NCBI GenBank assembly: GCA_022826945.1
Contig: JAJDTY010000023.1
Location: 1-64,000 of the forward strand
Reading direction: 5' to 3'
Length of the DNA: 64,000 nt
From: Candidatus Binatia bacterium
GTDB taxonomy: Bacteria; Desulfobacterota; Binatia; Bin18
Below the pieces are notes generated by a model, which worked only from the letters and a program-made list of their open reading frames with translations, was not told where the DNA came from and did no database searches. The position numbers and the translations under genes are program-made. The first letter of the stretch is position 1, and every line of letters starts with the position of its first letter. Positions 36,673-43,767 of the stretch are shown in pieces.

Positions 36673-37371
36673 CTATCTCTGTATGGTGACAATAGCGACG
36701 GGCAGGGGCAAGTGGTCTTCCCGTTCTCGCACCTCTTCCTGGGTCCACTGCAACCCCGCTCGGTCAAGCTGCTGATAGAAGTCTTGGGTATTTGTCCGTT
36801 TGGCATCGGCAAGGATGGCCCGCCCAGCGGGGGAGAGATGCGTGGCAAGAAAACGCACCAGAGCGGGGAAGGTCGGCCGGTCGTATAAAATCTCCGCGCC
36901 AAGGATGAGCGCGAAATCTGTCTCCAATATATCATGGGTAAAGTCGAGCTGGCGCGCCTCGTATTGCGCACATCCATTTAACCACGCGTTCTCCCGCGCA
37001 AAAGACACCGCGCCAGCTTCTTTGTCGGCAAAGATGACCCGCCCCCTTTTTTGCGCGGCGACGATGCCGGTCAACCCGAGTCCACAGCCGAGATCAAGCA
37101 CGGTTTGGTCTCGTACGTCGATAAAGCTGTCTATATAGCGGGCCAGGGTCAGCGCACCGGTCCACAGGTGCGCCCAGTATGGCGGCTCCTCCGTGTCGTC
37201 GCGCATCAGGGCCTCGCGGTCGACCAGCCGCTCAAGGTCTTTGACGCGGAGCAGGGTCAGCGAGCGTGAGCCTATGACCACCTCCATAGGCTCCGAGGAG
37301 TAAACGTGCCCTCCAACATAAACAAGGCGGTTGGCACGTTGACTCTTTGCCTCATATGCCAAGGCGTTCAC
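36673..37371 (-). CDS. Class I SAM-dependent methyltransferase (lysine methyltransferase-like)
   Basis: The 232-residue product has DTEEPPYWAHLWTGALTLAR just before the SAM-binding VLDLGCGLGLTGIVAA, an arrangement seen in METTL20/ETF-beta-lysine-type and nicotinamide-like methyltransferases. Later motifs are VIFADKE and LILGAEILYDR. Its ATG overlaps the stop of the acyl-CoA dehydrogenase gene, so they are coupled. An ETF-type substrate would make sense beside an acyl-CoA dehydrogenase, but this is inference. Residues 9-25 are encoded by palindromic element F, so the N-terminus is unusual. Confidence 0.75.
   Translation of the reverse strand: MNALAYEAKSQRANRLVYVGGHVYSSEPMEVVIGSRSLTLLRVKDLERLVDREALMRDDTEEPPYWAHLWTGALTLARYIDSFIDVRDQTVLDLGCGLGLTGIVAAQKRGRVIFADKEAGAVSFARENAWLNGCAQYEARQLDFTHDILETDFALILGAEILYDRPTFPALVRFLATHLSPAGRAILADAKRTNTQDFYQQLDRAGLQWTQEEVREREDHLPLPVAIVTIQR
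37298..37345. repeat. Palindromic element copy F, in the 5' end of the methyltransferase gene
   Basis: GAGTAAACGTGCC at 37298-37310 is mirrored by GGCACGTTGACTC at 37333-37345 (12 of 13 pairs). The inner CTCCAACATA matches the CTCCAATAGA of copy A. It is read by the minus-strand gene as SQRANRLVYVGGHVYS, a frame different from copies A-C. Confidence 0.85.
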
Positions 37372-38549
37372 TCAAAGGCACTCAGGCCGGTAATATAGCG
37401 GCCGAGCGTCAGACGGTGGATATCCTCGGTGCCTTCGTAGGTATTGACCGTCTCAAGGTTAAGGAGATGACGAATGACCGGATACTCATCCGTGATACCG
37501 TTTCCGCCGAGAATGTCCCGAGCGAGCCGCGTAGTGTGCAATGCGGTCGAAACATTGTTCATCTTGGCCATACTGACTTGGTCCGGCCGCATTTTGCCCG
37601 CATCCTTGAGTCGACCCAGCCGGTACGCCAAAAGCTGCGCTTTCGTGATCTCGGTCAGCATGGTCACGAGTTTGGCCTGTACGAGCTGATAGCCGCCGAT
37701 CGGTCGCGAGAACATCTTGCGGTTTTGGGCGTAATCGACTGCGCACTCATAGCAGGCTATGGCCGCCCCAATCGCACCCCAGGAAATCCCGTAACGCGCT
37801 TGGGTCAGACACATGAGCGGAGATTTGAGGCCACCGGACTTCGGCAGCAGATTGTCCTCAGGAATCCAACAATCCTCGAAAATCAGCTCCGAAGTCACGG
37901 ACGCTCGAAAACTGAATTTTCCGTCAATGTTCTGCCGGGCAAAGCCTTCGCGCTCTTTTTCAACCAAGAATCCGCGAATCACATCTTTGCCATCCTCTTC
38001 GAGCTTGGCCCACACTACGGCCACATCGGAGATTGAGCCGTTGGTGATCCAGCGCTTGGTACCGTTGAGCAAGTAGCCGCCGTTTTCTCGCCGCGCGCGG
38101 GTTATCATCCCGCCCGGATTCGAGCCAAAGTCCGGTTCGGTCAGTCCAAAGCACCCAATGGCCTCGGCCCGTGCCAGACGGGGCAGCCAGAATTTCTTTT
38201 GCTCCTCCGAGCCGAACGTCAGAATCGGATACATCACCAAGGACGACTGCACACTGGCGAACGAGCGCAACCCACTATCCCCGCGCTCAAGCTCCTGGCT
38301 GATCAGACCGTAGACAACGCTGCTCATCCCGGCGCCGCCGTACTCGGCTGGCACCGTCACGCCCAGAAAGCCCAGTTCAGCCAGTCGAGGAACAAGTTCC
38401 ATGGGAAAAGAGCCTTCGCGGAAGCACTGCTGCACCCTGGGTAGGAACTCCTCATCCACGAAGCGGCGCGCCACATCACGGACCAAGCGCTCTTCTTCAC
38501 TCAAAAATTCTTCAATCTGGTAGAAATCGGTGTCTATAAGATCCGCCAC
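37368..38549 (-). CDS. Acyl-CoA dehydrogenase, glutaryl-CoA dehydrogenase-like
   Basis: This flavoprotein oxidises acyl-CoA thioesters and passes electrons to ETF. From the GTG at 38549 (AAGGGAG six bases upstream) the product is about 393 residues. It shows SVQSSLVMYPI, CFGLTEPDFGSNPGGM, the FAD-binding KRWITNGSISDVAVVWAK and the C-terminal YEGTEDIHRLTLGRYITGLS with catalytic Glu. These resemble glutaryl-CoA dehydrogenase more than chain-length enzymes. The actual substrate is unproven. It is the first gene of a unit with the methyltransferase, nth and the AmpG-like gene. Confidence 0.87.
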   Translation of the reverse strand: MADLIDTDFYQIEEFLSEEERLVRDVARRFVDEEFLPRVQQCFREGSFPMELVPRLAELGFLGVTVPAEYGGAGMSSVVYGLISQELERGDSGLRSFASVQSSLVMYPILTFGSEEQKKFWLPRLARAEAIGCFGLTEPDFGSNPGGMITRARRENGGYLLNGTKRWITNGSISDVAVVWAKLEEDGKDVIRGFLVEKEREGFARQNIDGKFSFRASVTSELIFEDCWIPEDNLLPKSGGLKSPLMCLTQARYGISWGAIGAAIACYECAVDYAQNRKMFSRPIGGYQLVQAKLVTMLTEITKAQLLAYRLGRLKDAGKMRPDQVSMAKMNNVSTALHTTRLARDILGGNGITDEYPVIRHLLNLETVNTYEGTEDIHRLTLGRYITGLSAFE

Positions 38550-38596
38550 GGCAGACTCCCTTCGCAAAGAAACTGTATTGATCCTAGCCCCTTCCG

Positions 38597-40378
38597 CTAC
38601 CCGGCGTCCAGGCCGCGCGGTTGTCCTTCTCCGCGAGGGTCGGAGACTCCGGTTATCAGGCCGGACTCCTGGTCAACATGAATTGCCTGGATGTTGCCAA
38701 AGCGGGAGCGTTTGCCGGGACCCCATTCCACGACCTTCACATGGTGGCCCATAGCCTGAAGCTTTTCGACGAGACCATTCGATTCACTCCCCGTTTGGAC
38801 TTCCAGGTTCAGTCGGTCCGGATACCACTGATGGTGAATGCGCGTGGCAAACATGGCATCGGGCAAGGACATCTGGTAGGCGAGGACATTGAGCAGGACT
38901 TGCAGAACCGAGCTGATAATGCGCGACCCGCCGGGTCCGCCAATCACGAGTTCGACCTTTCCGTCCCGGGTCACAATGGTTGGACTCATGCTGCTCAGCG
39001 GCGTCTTTCGGGGGGCAATAGCATTCGCATCCGTGTTGCCGACCAGGCCAAAGGCGTTGGGATGGTCGGGCTGGGCGTTAAAATCGTCCATCTCGTCGTT
39101 GAGCAGAATACCGGTTCCAGGAACCATGACCCCGCTGCCGAAATACAAATTCACCGTCTGGGTTGTGGCCACAGCGTTACCATCTTTGTCAATGACGGAC
39201 AGATGGGTGGTACTCGTCGACTCTAGCGGCCCCGTTGGTGTCTGTGGAATACCCTGACTGGGCGTGGCTTTGGAGACATCTATCTTCGCCCGTATGTCTT
39301 CGGCGTATGCGGGAGAGATAAGGCGCTCCACAGGAACGAACACAAAATCCGTATCGCCCAAGTAGCGAGCTCTGTCGCGAAAGGCTCTGCGCAGGGTTTC
39401 TGTCAGGATATGCGTGGTGCCGGGAGTTTGGAAACCGAGTTTCTGCAAAGGAAATCCCGACAAGACATTCAACATCTGAACGAGCAGAACGCCTCCAGAG
39501 CTCGGTGGCGGCATAGAATAGATACGCCTCCCCTGGAAACTTCCCGTCACCGGCGCACGGTCAATCACGGTATACTGATCCAAATCTTCCTGGGTCAGCA
39601 AGCCGCCTATCCGTTGCATTTCCGCAACAATTGCCTCTGCCACCCGACCGGTATAAAAGGCGGCTTTACCGTCCTTGGCAATGGCGCGCAGGGTGTTGGC
39701 TAGATCTCTTTGGACAAAGAGGTCGTCCTGTTTGAGCGGCTGATCGTTCCGATAATACACCGCCCGAGTTGCGTCGGATTCCCCCAAGACCTCAGCTCGG
39801 TAGGCTATGGCGCGGGCCAAATGCGGATAGACCGGAAATCCCTCGTCTGCCAGACGAATGGCGGGCTGCATGACCTCTTCGAGCGATAAACTGCCGTATC
39901 GCTGCTGGACCTCCACCAGTCCTGCAACGATACCTGGTACGGCGACGGCCAGCGGTCCGGTCCGGCTCAGGGAGGAAACGGCTTCTCCGTCCCGGACGAA
40001 CATGTCTCGGGTGGCTTTGAGCGGGGCCCGTTCGCGGAAATCAAGCGCTAGGGTTTTGTGCTCCTTCGCCAGATAGAGCAGCAGAAAACCACCGCCGCCT
40101 ATTCCGGTGGACTGTGGCCGGAGCACGCTGATGGCAAAGGATGTCGCAACCGCAGCATCAACCGCATTGCCTCCTCCACGGAGCATGGCGACGCCGGCTT
40201 CACTCGCCTGCGCGTTCGCGGCAGCGGCCATGCCGTGCTTGGAGGTTGAGACGAAGGGAGAGCTTTCTCCAAAGCCGGGCGCATCCGCGCCATACACCAT
40301 TCCGGTAAAAGGGATGAATACGACCAGCAATAAGAGAATCTTCTTTCCTATTCGGACAATGCGAGCCTTCAGCATCAT
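38597..40378 (-). CDS. ggt: Gamma-glutamyltransferase (glutathione hydrolase)
   Basis: GGT cleaves glutathione and other gamma-glutamyl compounds in the periplasm and matures by self-cleavage. The 593-residue product has a signal peptide (ILLLLVVFIPFTGMVYGADA), RGGGNAVDAAVATSFAISVL and GGGGFLLLY. TTHLSVIDKDGNAVATT, whose first Thr is the expected nucleophile, follows, and then PTIVTRDGKVELVIGGPGGS. Length matches the family. It is not obviously in an operon. Confidence 0.95.
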   Translation of the reverse strand: MMLKARIVRIGKKILLLLVVFIPFTGMVYGADAPGFGESSPFVSTSKHGMAAAANAQASEAGVAMLRGGGNAVDAAVATSFAISVLRPQSTGIGGGGFLLLYLAKEHKTLALDFRERAPLKATRDMFVRDGEAVSSLSRTGPLAVAVPGIVAGLVEVQQRYGSLSLEEVMQPAIRLADEGFPVYPHLARAIAYRAEVLGESDATRAVYYRNDQPLKQDDLFVQRDLANTLRAIAKDGKAAFYTGRVAEAIVAEMQRIGGLLTQEDLDQYTVIDRAPVTGSFQGRRIYSMPPPSSGGVLLVQMLNVLSGFPLQKLGFQTPGTTHILTETLRRAFRDRARYLGDTDFVFVPVERLISPAYAEDIRAKIDVSKATPSQGIPQTPTGPLESTSTTHLSVIDKDGNAVATTQTVNLYFGSGVMVPGTGILLNDEMDDFNAQPDHPNAFGLVGNTDANAIAPRKTPLSSMSPTIVTRDGKVELVIGGPGGSRIISSVLQVLLNVLAYQMSLPDAMFATRIHHQWYPDRLNLEVQTGSESNGLVEKLQAMGHHVKVVEWGPGKRSRFGNIQAIHVDQESGLITGVSDPRGEGQPRGLDAG

Positions 40379-40523
40379 ATTTTCCTCATGCAGACAGGAA
40401 CGAATATAAGCGAGCCAGAGAAGCGCGACAATCCCTCTGGTCGATCAGATTGACTTCAAAAGACGGGGTTGGTACGGTTTCCGCTAGGCCCTTCGACAGG
40501 CTCAGGACAAGGAGGAGGACGCC

Positions 40524-40961
40524 ATGGCTTCGGTGAACAAAGCGATTATTGTTGGAAATCTTGGCAGAGACCCGGAGGTACGCTACACGCAGAGTGGGCA
40601 GGCCATGGCACGCTTCACCGTGGCCACGACCGATACCTGGATGGACCGGGACAATAGCCGTCAGGAACGCACGGAGTGGCACAACATCGTGGTCTGGGGC
40701 AAGCAGGCCGAGACGTGCGGCCAATATCTGTCCAAAGGTCGTCAGGTCTATATCGAAGGGCGTATCCAGACACGAAAATTTGAGGACAGGGAAGGCAAAG
40801 AGCGGTATTTTACTGAGATCAACGCCCAGCAAGTGACGTTCCTCGGTGGCCGTGACGGCGGGGGCGCACGTTCGGGCCAGTCGTTTGATGACGAGCCAAG
40901 CGGCGGGTTTGATGATGTTGGGGCGGGCTCAGTTCCCCCGGATGATGATGTGCCGTTCTAG
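40524..40961 (+). CDS. ssb: Single-stranded DNA-binding protein
   Basis: SSB coats single-stranded DNA in replication and repair. The 145-residue product has the OB fold ([59 protein letters not shown]). A Gly/Asp-rich linker leads to the acidic DDDVPF tip that recruits partner proteins. AGGAGGAGG precedes the ATG. It is a single plus-strand gene between two minus-strand units. Confidence 0.96.
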   Translation: MASVNKAIIVGNLGRDPEVRYTQSGQAMARFTVATTDTWMDRDNSRQERTEWHNIVVWGKQAETCGQYLSKGRQVYIEGRIQTRKFEDREGKERYFTEINAQQVTFLGGRDGGGARSGQSFDDEPSGGFDDVGAGSVPPDDDVPF

Positions 40962-40970
40962 CTTGGTAAG

Positions 40971-41819
40971 TTACACCGCCTCCGTTGCAACCTCTGCGTA
41001 GCCCGGCCTGATGACGGCCCGTCCATTAGGGTTGACCGTCTCATATCGATAAGAGCCTGAATTCGTATCCGGCCATATAGCCGTGGTAATCGTCTGACCG
41101 GGGAGTACCGGTCGGGCGAATCCGGCGCTGAGTCGCCTGAGACGGCGAGGGTCCTTCTCGCAGACACTATCGATAAGAGCTTTTGATGCAAACGCCAGGG
41201 TGCACAGGCCGTGGACGATAATGCCCGGCAGTCCTGCCAGCTTGGCGACGTTTTCATCGATGTGAATGGGATTGCGATCTCCTGACGCTTTCGCGTAGCG
41301 AAATGTTTGATCCGCGTCGATGGTTTGGGAGACGCGATGCAGGGGGTCGCTATCGGGAGTCTCGTTGGCCGCGGTTCTCTTCCGAGGGCGACGTCCTTGG
41401 TCTCGGATAAAGGCGGTAAACGTGATGCGCTGAACAGTCTCTCCCGTCTGATTACAGCAGTGGAGATCAACGGCCAGGGACTCCCCCCCAGGCTGTTCTT
41501 CAATGGCGACAATTTGCGCTGTACTGTTGATCGTGTCTCCCGGGACAATCGGACGGAGGAAGCGCATGTCTTGCCAGCTGTGAACCAAACGGAGGACGTC
41601 GACATTCAGCTCGGTGTCAGTCACGACCATCATCAGCGAGAGCCAGCTTGCCACGGCACCAAACAGCGGTGGCGCAATAATGCCTTCGGGTCTGTCTACG
41701 TCAAAAAACCAAGCGTTATCCTCATTGTACGCGTGTGCATAGGCCATGGTTGCCTCAGCGCTGACGGCATATGACTGCGGGTCGTACTCTTTGCCAAGCA
41801 GGCTCCTATTGAGTCCCAT
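40971..41819 (-). CDS. MaoC-family double hot-dog hydratase
   Basis: From the ATG at 41819 the product is 282 residues. The N-terminal half has the FAS1/MaoC dehydratase-N fold (AYAHAYNEDNAWFFD). The C-terminal half has the MaoC hydratase motif FRYAKASGDRNPIHIDENVA followed by GIIVHGLCTLAF, with the catalytic Asp and His. Such proteins hydrate enoyl-CoA thioesters. It starts 4 bases after the radC stop and is probably translated from the same message. The substrate is unknown. Confidence 0.83.
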   Translation of the reverse strand: MGLNRSLLGKEYDPQSYAVSAEATMAYAHAYNEDNAWFFDVDRPEGIIAPPLFGAVASWLSLMMVVTDTELNVDVLRLVHSWQDMRFLRPIVPGDTINSTAQIVAIEEQPGGESLAVDLHCCNQTGETVQRITFTAFIRDQGRRPRKRTAANETPDSDPLHRVSQTIDADQTFRYAKASGDRNPIHIDENVAKLAGLPGIIVHGLCTLAFASKALIDSVCEKDPRRLRRLSAGFARPVLPGQTITTAIWPDTNSGSYRYETVNPNGRAVIRPGYAEVATEAV

Positions 41820-41823
41820 GGCC

Positions 41824-42516
41824 TCAATCCCAGTACCCGTCATCGACAAAACTAATATAGCGGCCTTTGCCAATAATCAGGTGGTCCAGAATGGGGACAC
41901 CCATAACCTCTCCGACCTCCCTGAGGCGTTGGGTAATCTTCAGGTCTTCCTGACTCGGTATCGGATCGCCACTGGGGTGGTTATGCACGAGGATAGCCGC
42001 GGCGGCTGACTCGCGGATGATGGGCTGAAAAACCTCCCGTGGGTGGACTAAGGAGGAGGTCAAAGACCCCTCAGAGACACGGACGTCTTTGAGTTTTCTG
42101 TTCTTGGCGTCCAGGAGAAGCACATGAAACTCTTCTTTTTTAAGACTGCCGAGTTGTTCACGGTAGTGATTGAAGACATCAAGGCTGGAACTAAACAACT
42201 CGCCCCGACGAATTTCTTCTTGTGAGAAACGCTTCGCAATCTCCAAAGAGGCTTTTATCTGCGCGGCCTTTGCCGGCCCGACCCCTTTGACCTCACACAG
42301 TTCGGCCGTGCTCGCTTCTTCCAGTTTTCGGAATGAGTCACCAAAACGGGAGACAAGCGCCCGACCGTGGTCAAGCGCACTCTGTCCAGAGCTTGCGTCA
42401 CCGGTACGGAGGATGATGGCGAGCAATTCTGCATTGGAAAGAGTTGCCGCTCCGTGCTCGATCAGCTTCTCTCGCGGCCGGTCAGATTCGGGCCAAGTGC
42501 GGATGGGCGACGCCAT
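41824..42516 (-). CDS. radC: RadC-family JAMM-domain protein
   Basis: From the ATG at 42516 the product is 230 residues. It has an N-terminal UPF0758 region (WPESDRPREKLIEHGAATLS), a helix-hairpin-helix (LCEVKGVGPAKAAQIKAS) and a JAMM metalloprotease-like motif (ILVHNHPSGDPIPSQED). RadC was once thought to be a repair protein; its role is still unclear. The reading frame extends upstream in a Lys/Arg-rich stretch but conserved sequence starts at this ATG. Confidence 0.93.
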   Translation of the reverse strand: MASPIRTWPESDRPREKLIEHGAATLSNAELLAIILRTGDASSGQSALDHGRALVSRFGDSFRKLEEASTAELCEVKGVGPAKAAQIKASLEIAKRFSQEEIRRGELFSSSLDVFNHYREQLGSLKKEEFHVLLLDAKNRKLKDVRVSEGSLTSSLVHPREVFQPIIRESAAAAILVHNHPSGDPIPSQEDLKITQRLREVGEVMGVPILDHLIIGKGRYISFVDDGYWD

Positions 42517-42547
42517 GACTGAGGACTCACCACAATTGCAGGCTTTC

Positions 42548-42886
42548 TTATTTTTTCTTCTTTTTTTTACCGGCGGAGCGTCGGGACGTCTTGTTTTTTT
42601 TCGCGAGCAAACGGTCAAGTTTCATATTGAGGTTGATCAGGTTGCCTTGGACTTCTTCAACTCTTTCAACCAGATGCTCGTAGTCCGTCCTAGAGGGTAT
42701 ATTCAGCAGGGAGAGTATCGCCGCCATATTGCGGGCAACTTCTTCCCTTGCCTGGGCAGCATCCCGAAACGTCTTCTCCATAACGTCGTGCATGCAAACT
42801 TGTGCGAGGAGGTCCTTTACAAGATTGGCAAAGTTCTCTCTATTTGCCTCGTAGAGCTGTTCGAAAACTGTTTTCTCTTCATCCAT
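42548..42886 (-). CDS. Phasin-like coiled-coil protein with poly-lysine tail
   Basis: The 112-residue product is almost all helix: an acidic N-terminus (MDEEKTVFEQLYEANRENFA), an amphipathic stretch and NIPSRTDYEHLVERVEEVQG leading to a coiled coil ending LNMKLDRLLA. The tail is KKNKTSRR...GKKKKKK. The NxPSRxDxxxLxERVE pattern resembles phasins or PHA-synthase-associated proteins, which coat polyhydroxyalkanoate granules. No pha genes are in the window. The basic tail could bind DNA or membrane. It probably starts the radC-MaoC unit. The function is not certain. Confidence 0.5.
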   Translation of the reverse strand: MDEEKTVFEQLYEANRENFANLVKDLLAQVCMHDVMEKTFRDAAQAREEVARNMAAILSLLNIPSRTDYEHLVERVEEVQGNLINLNMKLDRLLAKKNKTSRRSAGKKKKKK

Positions 42887-42954
42887 ACTCTGGGAGTCAG
42901 ATGTTGCTCGGGAAAATCCGATAGAAACGGCTTAGTCAGAAATAGGGAGATCGT

Positions 42955-43209
42955 GTGGATTTCGCAGTCTTTCTCGGGTATTTCACCGGCTTACGTTTCC
43001 TCGACGAAACCATTGACCTTCCGGCGCTTGTTGGGACGACGCTCTTCATTCACTTTCTTGACGGGATTGCCTGCGGCCTCATGGCCAAGAGGAGTCACCG
43101 CCCGCTCTATCCCTGGGTTGTGAGTGGATTGCTGTTTGGCATATGGGCCCTCACACTGCTCCTTCTCCTGGTGATACAGGGAAGAGGAAGAGCAGGCGAG
43201 AAAGAGTAA
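42955..43209 (+). CDS. Small integral membrane protein of unknown function
   Basis: A GTG at 42955 opens 84 codons with three hydrophobic segments (FAVFLGYFTGLRFL, TTLFIHFLDGIACGLMA, WVVSGLLFGIWALTLLLLLV) and a basic-acidic tail ending RAGEKE. The stop codon TAA lies within the first arm of palindromic element E, so the C-terminal end of the protein was probably set by the element's insertion. No family is recognised. It is transcribed divergently from the phasin-like gene. Confidence 0.5.
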   Translation: MDFAVFLGYFTGLRFLDETIDLPALVGTTLFIHFLDGIACGLMAKRSHRPLYPWVVSGLLFGIWALTLLLLLVIQGRGRAGEKE

Positions 43210-43257
43210 ACGTGCCCTTCAATTCCAAGAGGCAGAAGTCAGGCACGTTTACTCTTT
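43201..43257. repeat. Palindromic element copy E, at a gene end
   Basis: AAAGAGTAAACGTGCC at 43201-43216 is a perfect 16-base mirror of GGCACGTTTACTCTTT at 43242-43257. It provides the stop codon of the small membrane gene and ends 37 bases before the prxU stop on the opposite strand. As RNA it would fold into a stable hairpin and could act as a bidirectional 3' end. Confidence 0.92.
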
Positions 43258-43294
43258 GCTAAGTGAGCCCCGCCTTTCAGTATGCGATGCCGCC

Positions 43295-43765
43295 TTATCC
43301 GCAATTCTGGAGGCAGTCCCGTATGGGGTCCAGGTCAGGAAGTTGGCGGGCGTCCTCTGTAATCCAGGCGTACCGGACTGTCCCGCTCTTATCCACGACA
43401 AAGGCCGAACGTTTGGAAACGCCTTTGAAGCCGATCAAGTCTTCATAGAACGACCCATATGCCTGAGAGACTTCTTTACTGAAGTCACTCAGCAGTGGAA
43501 AATCATAGCCTTCTTTCGCCGCCCAGGCATCAAGCGAGAAAGGGCTGTCCACGCTAATGGCCACAACCTGAGTATCGTCATTCTGCAAGGTGTTGATATT
43601 GTCTCGAACCGAGCACAATTCCTTCGTTCAACCATCGGTAAAGGCAAAGGGAACAAAGAGGATGACGGTATTCTTCTTGCCCTTTGCCTCACTGAGTGCA
43701 AAATCCTGCATCTTATTGGTCTTGAGTGTAAAATCCGGTGCCGTTTGGCCTACCTGAATGCTCAT
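43295..43765 (-). CDS. Selenocysteine-containing peroxiredoxin (UGA = Sec46)
   Basis: The minus strand from ATG at 43765, behind GAGGAGGAG, encodes MSIQVGQTAPDFTLKTNK, then TVILFVPFAFTDG. A TGA stands at 43628-43630 (codon 46). The same frame continues for 110 codons as TKELCSVRDNINTLQNDD to the TAA at 43295. In AhpE/Bcp-type peroxiredoxins the motif is FxxTxxCTxExC; the TGA falls exactly on the peroxidatic Cys. A hairpin with bacterial SECIS geometry follows it. The protein would be 156 residues and would reduce peroxides with Sec. Translating TGA as stop gives a 45-residue useless fragment. It starts 2 bases after gyrA and must share its message. Sec machinery is not in the window. Confidence 0.9.
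43598..43619 (-). promoter_or_regulatory. Bacterial SECIS-like hairpin after the prx UGA
   Basis: In the mRNA, AUUGU starting 9 bases after the UGA pairs with ACAAU, and CUCG pairs with CGAG, with one bulged G and the loop GUU. The first loop base is G, 19 bases after the UGA. Bacterial SECIS elements have a small apical loop with G in its first two positions, 16-37 bases downstream of UGA. Confidence 0.85.
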
Positions 43766-43767
43766 AG

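Noticed and set aside
43628-43630. In-frame TGA read as a nonsense mutation or sequencing error in the peroxiredoxin gene
   Set aside because: The TGA sits exactly on the catalytic Cys position, the rest of the frame is intact on both sides, and a SECIS-like hairpin follows. Random damage would not be expected there.
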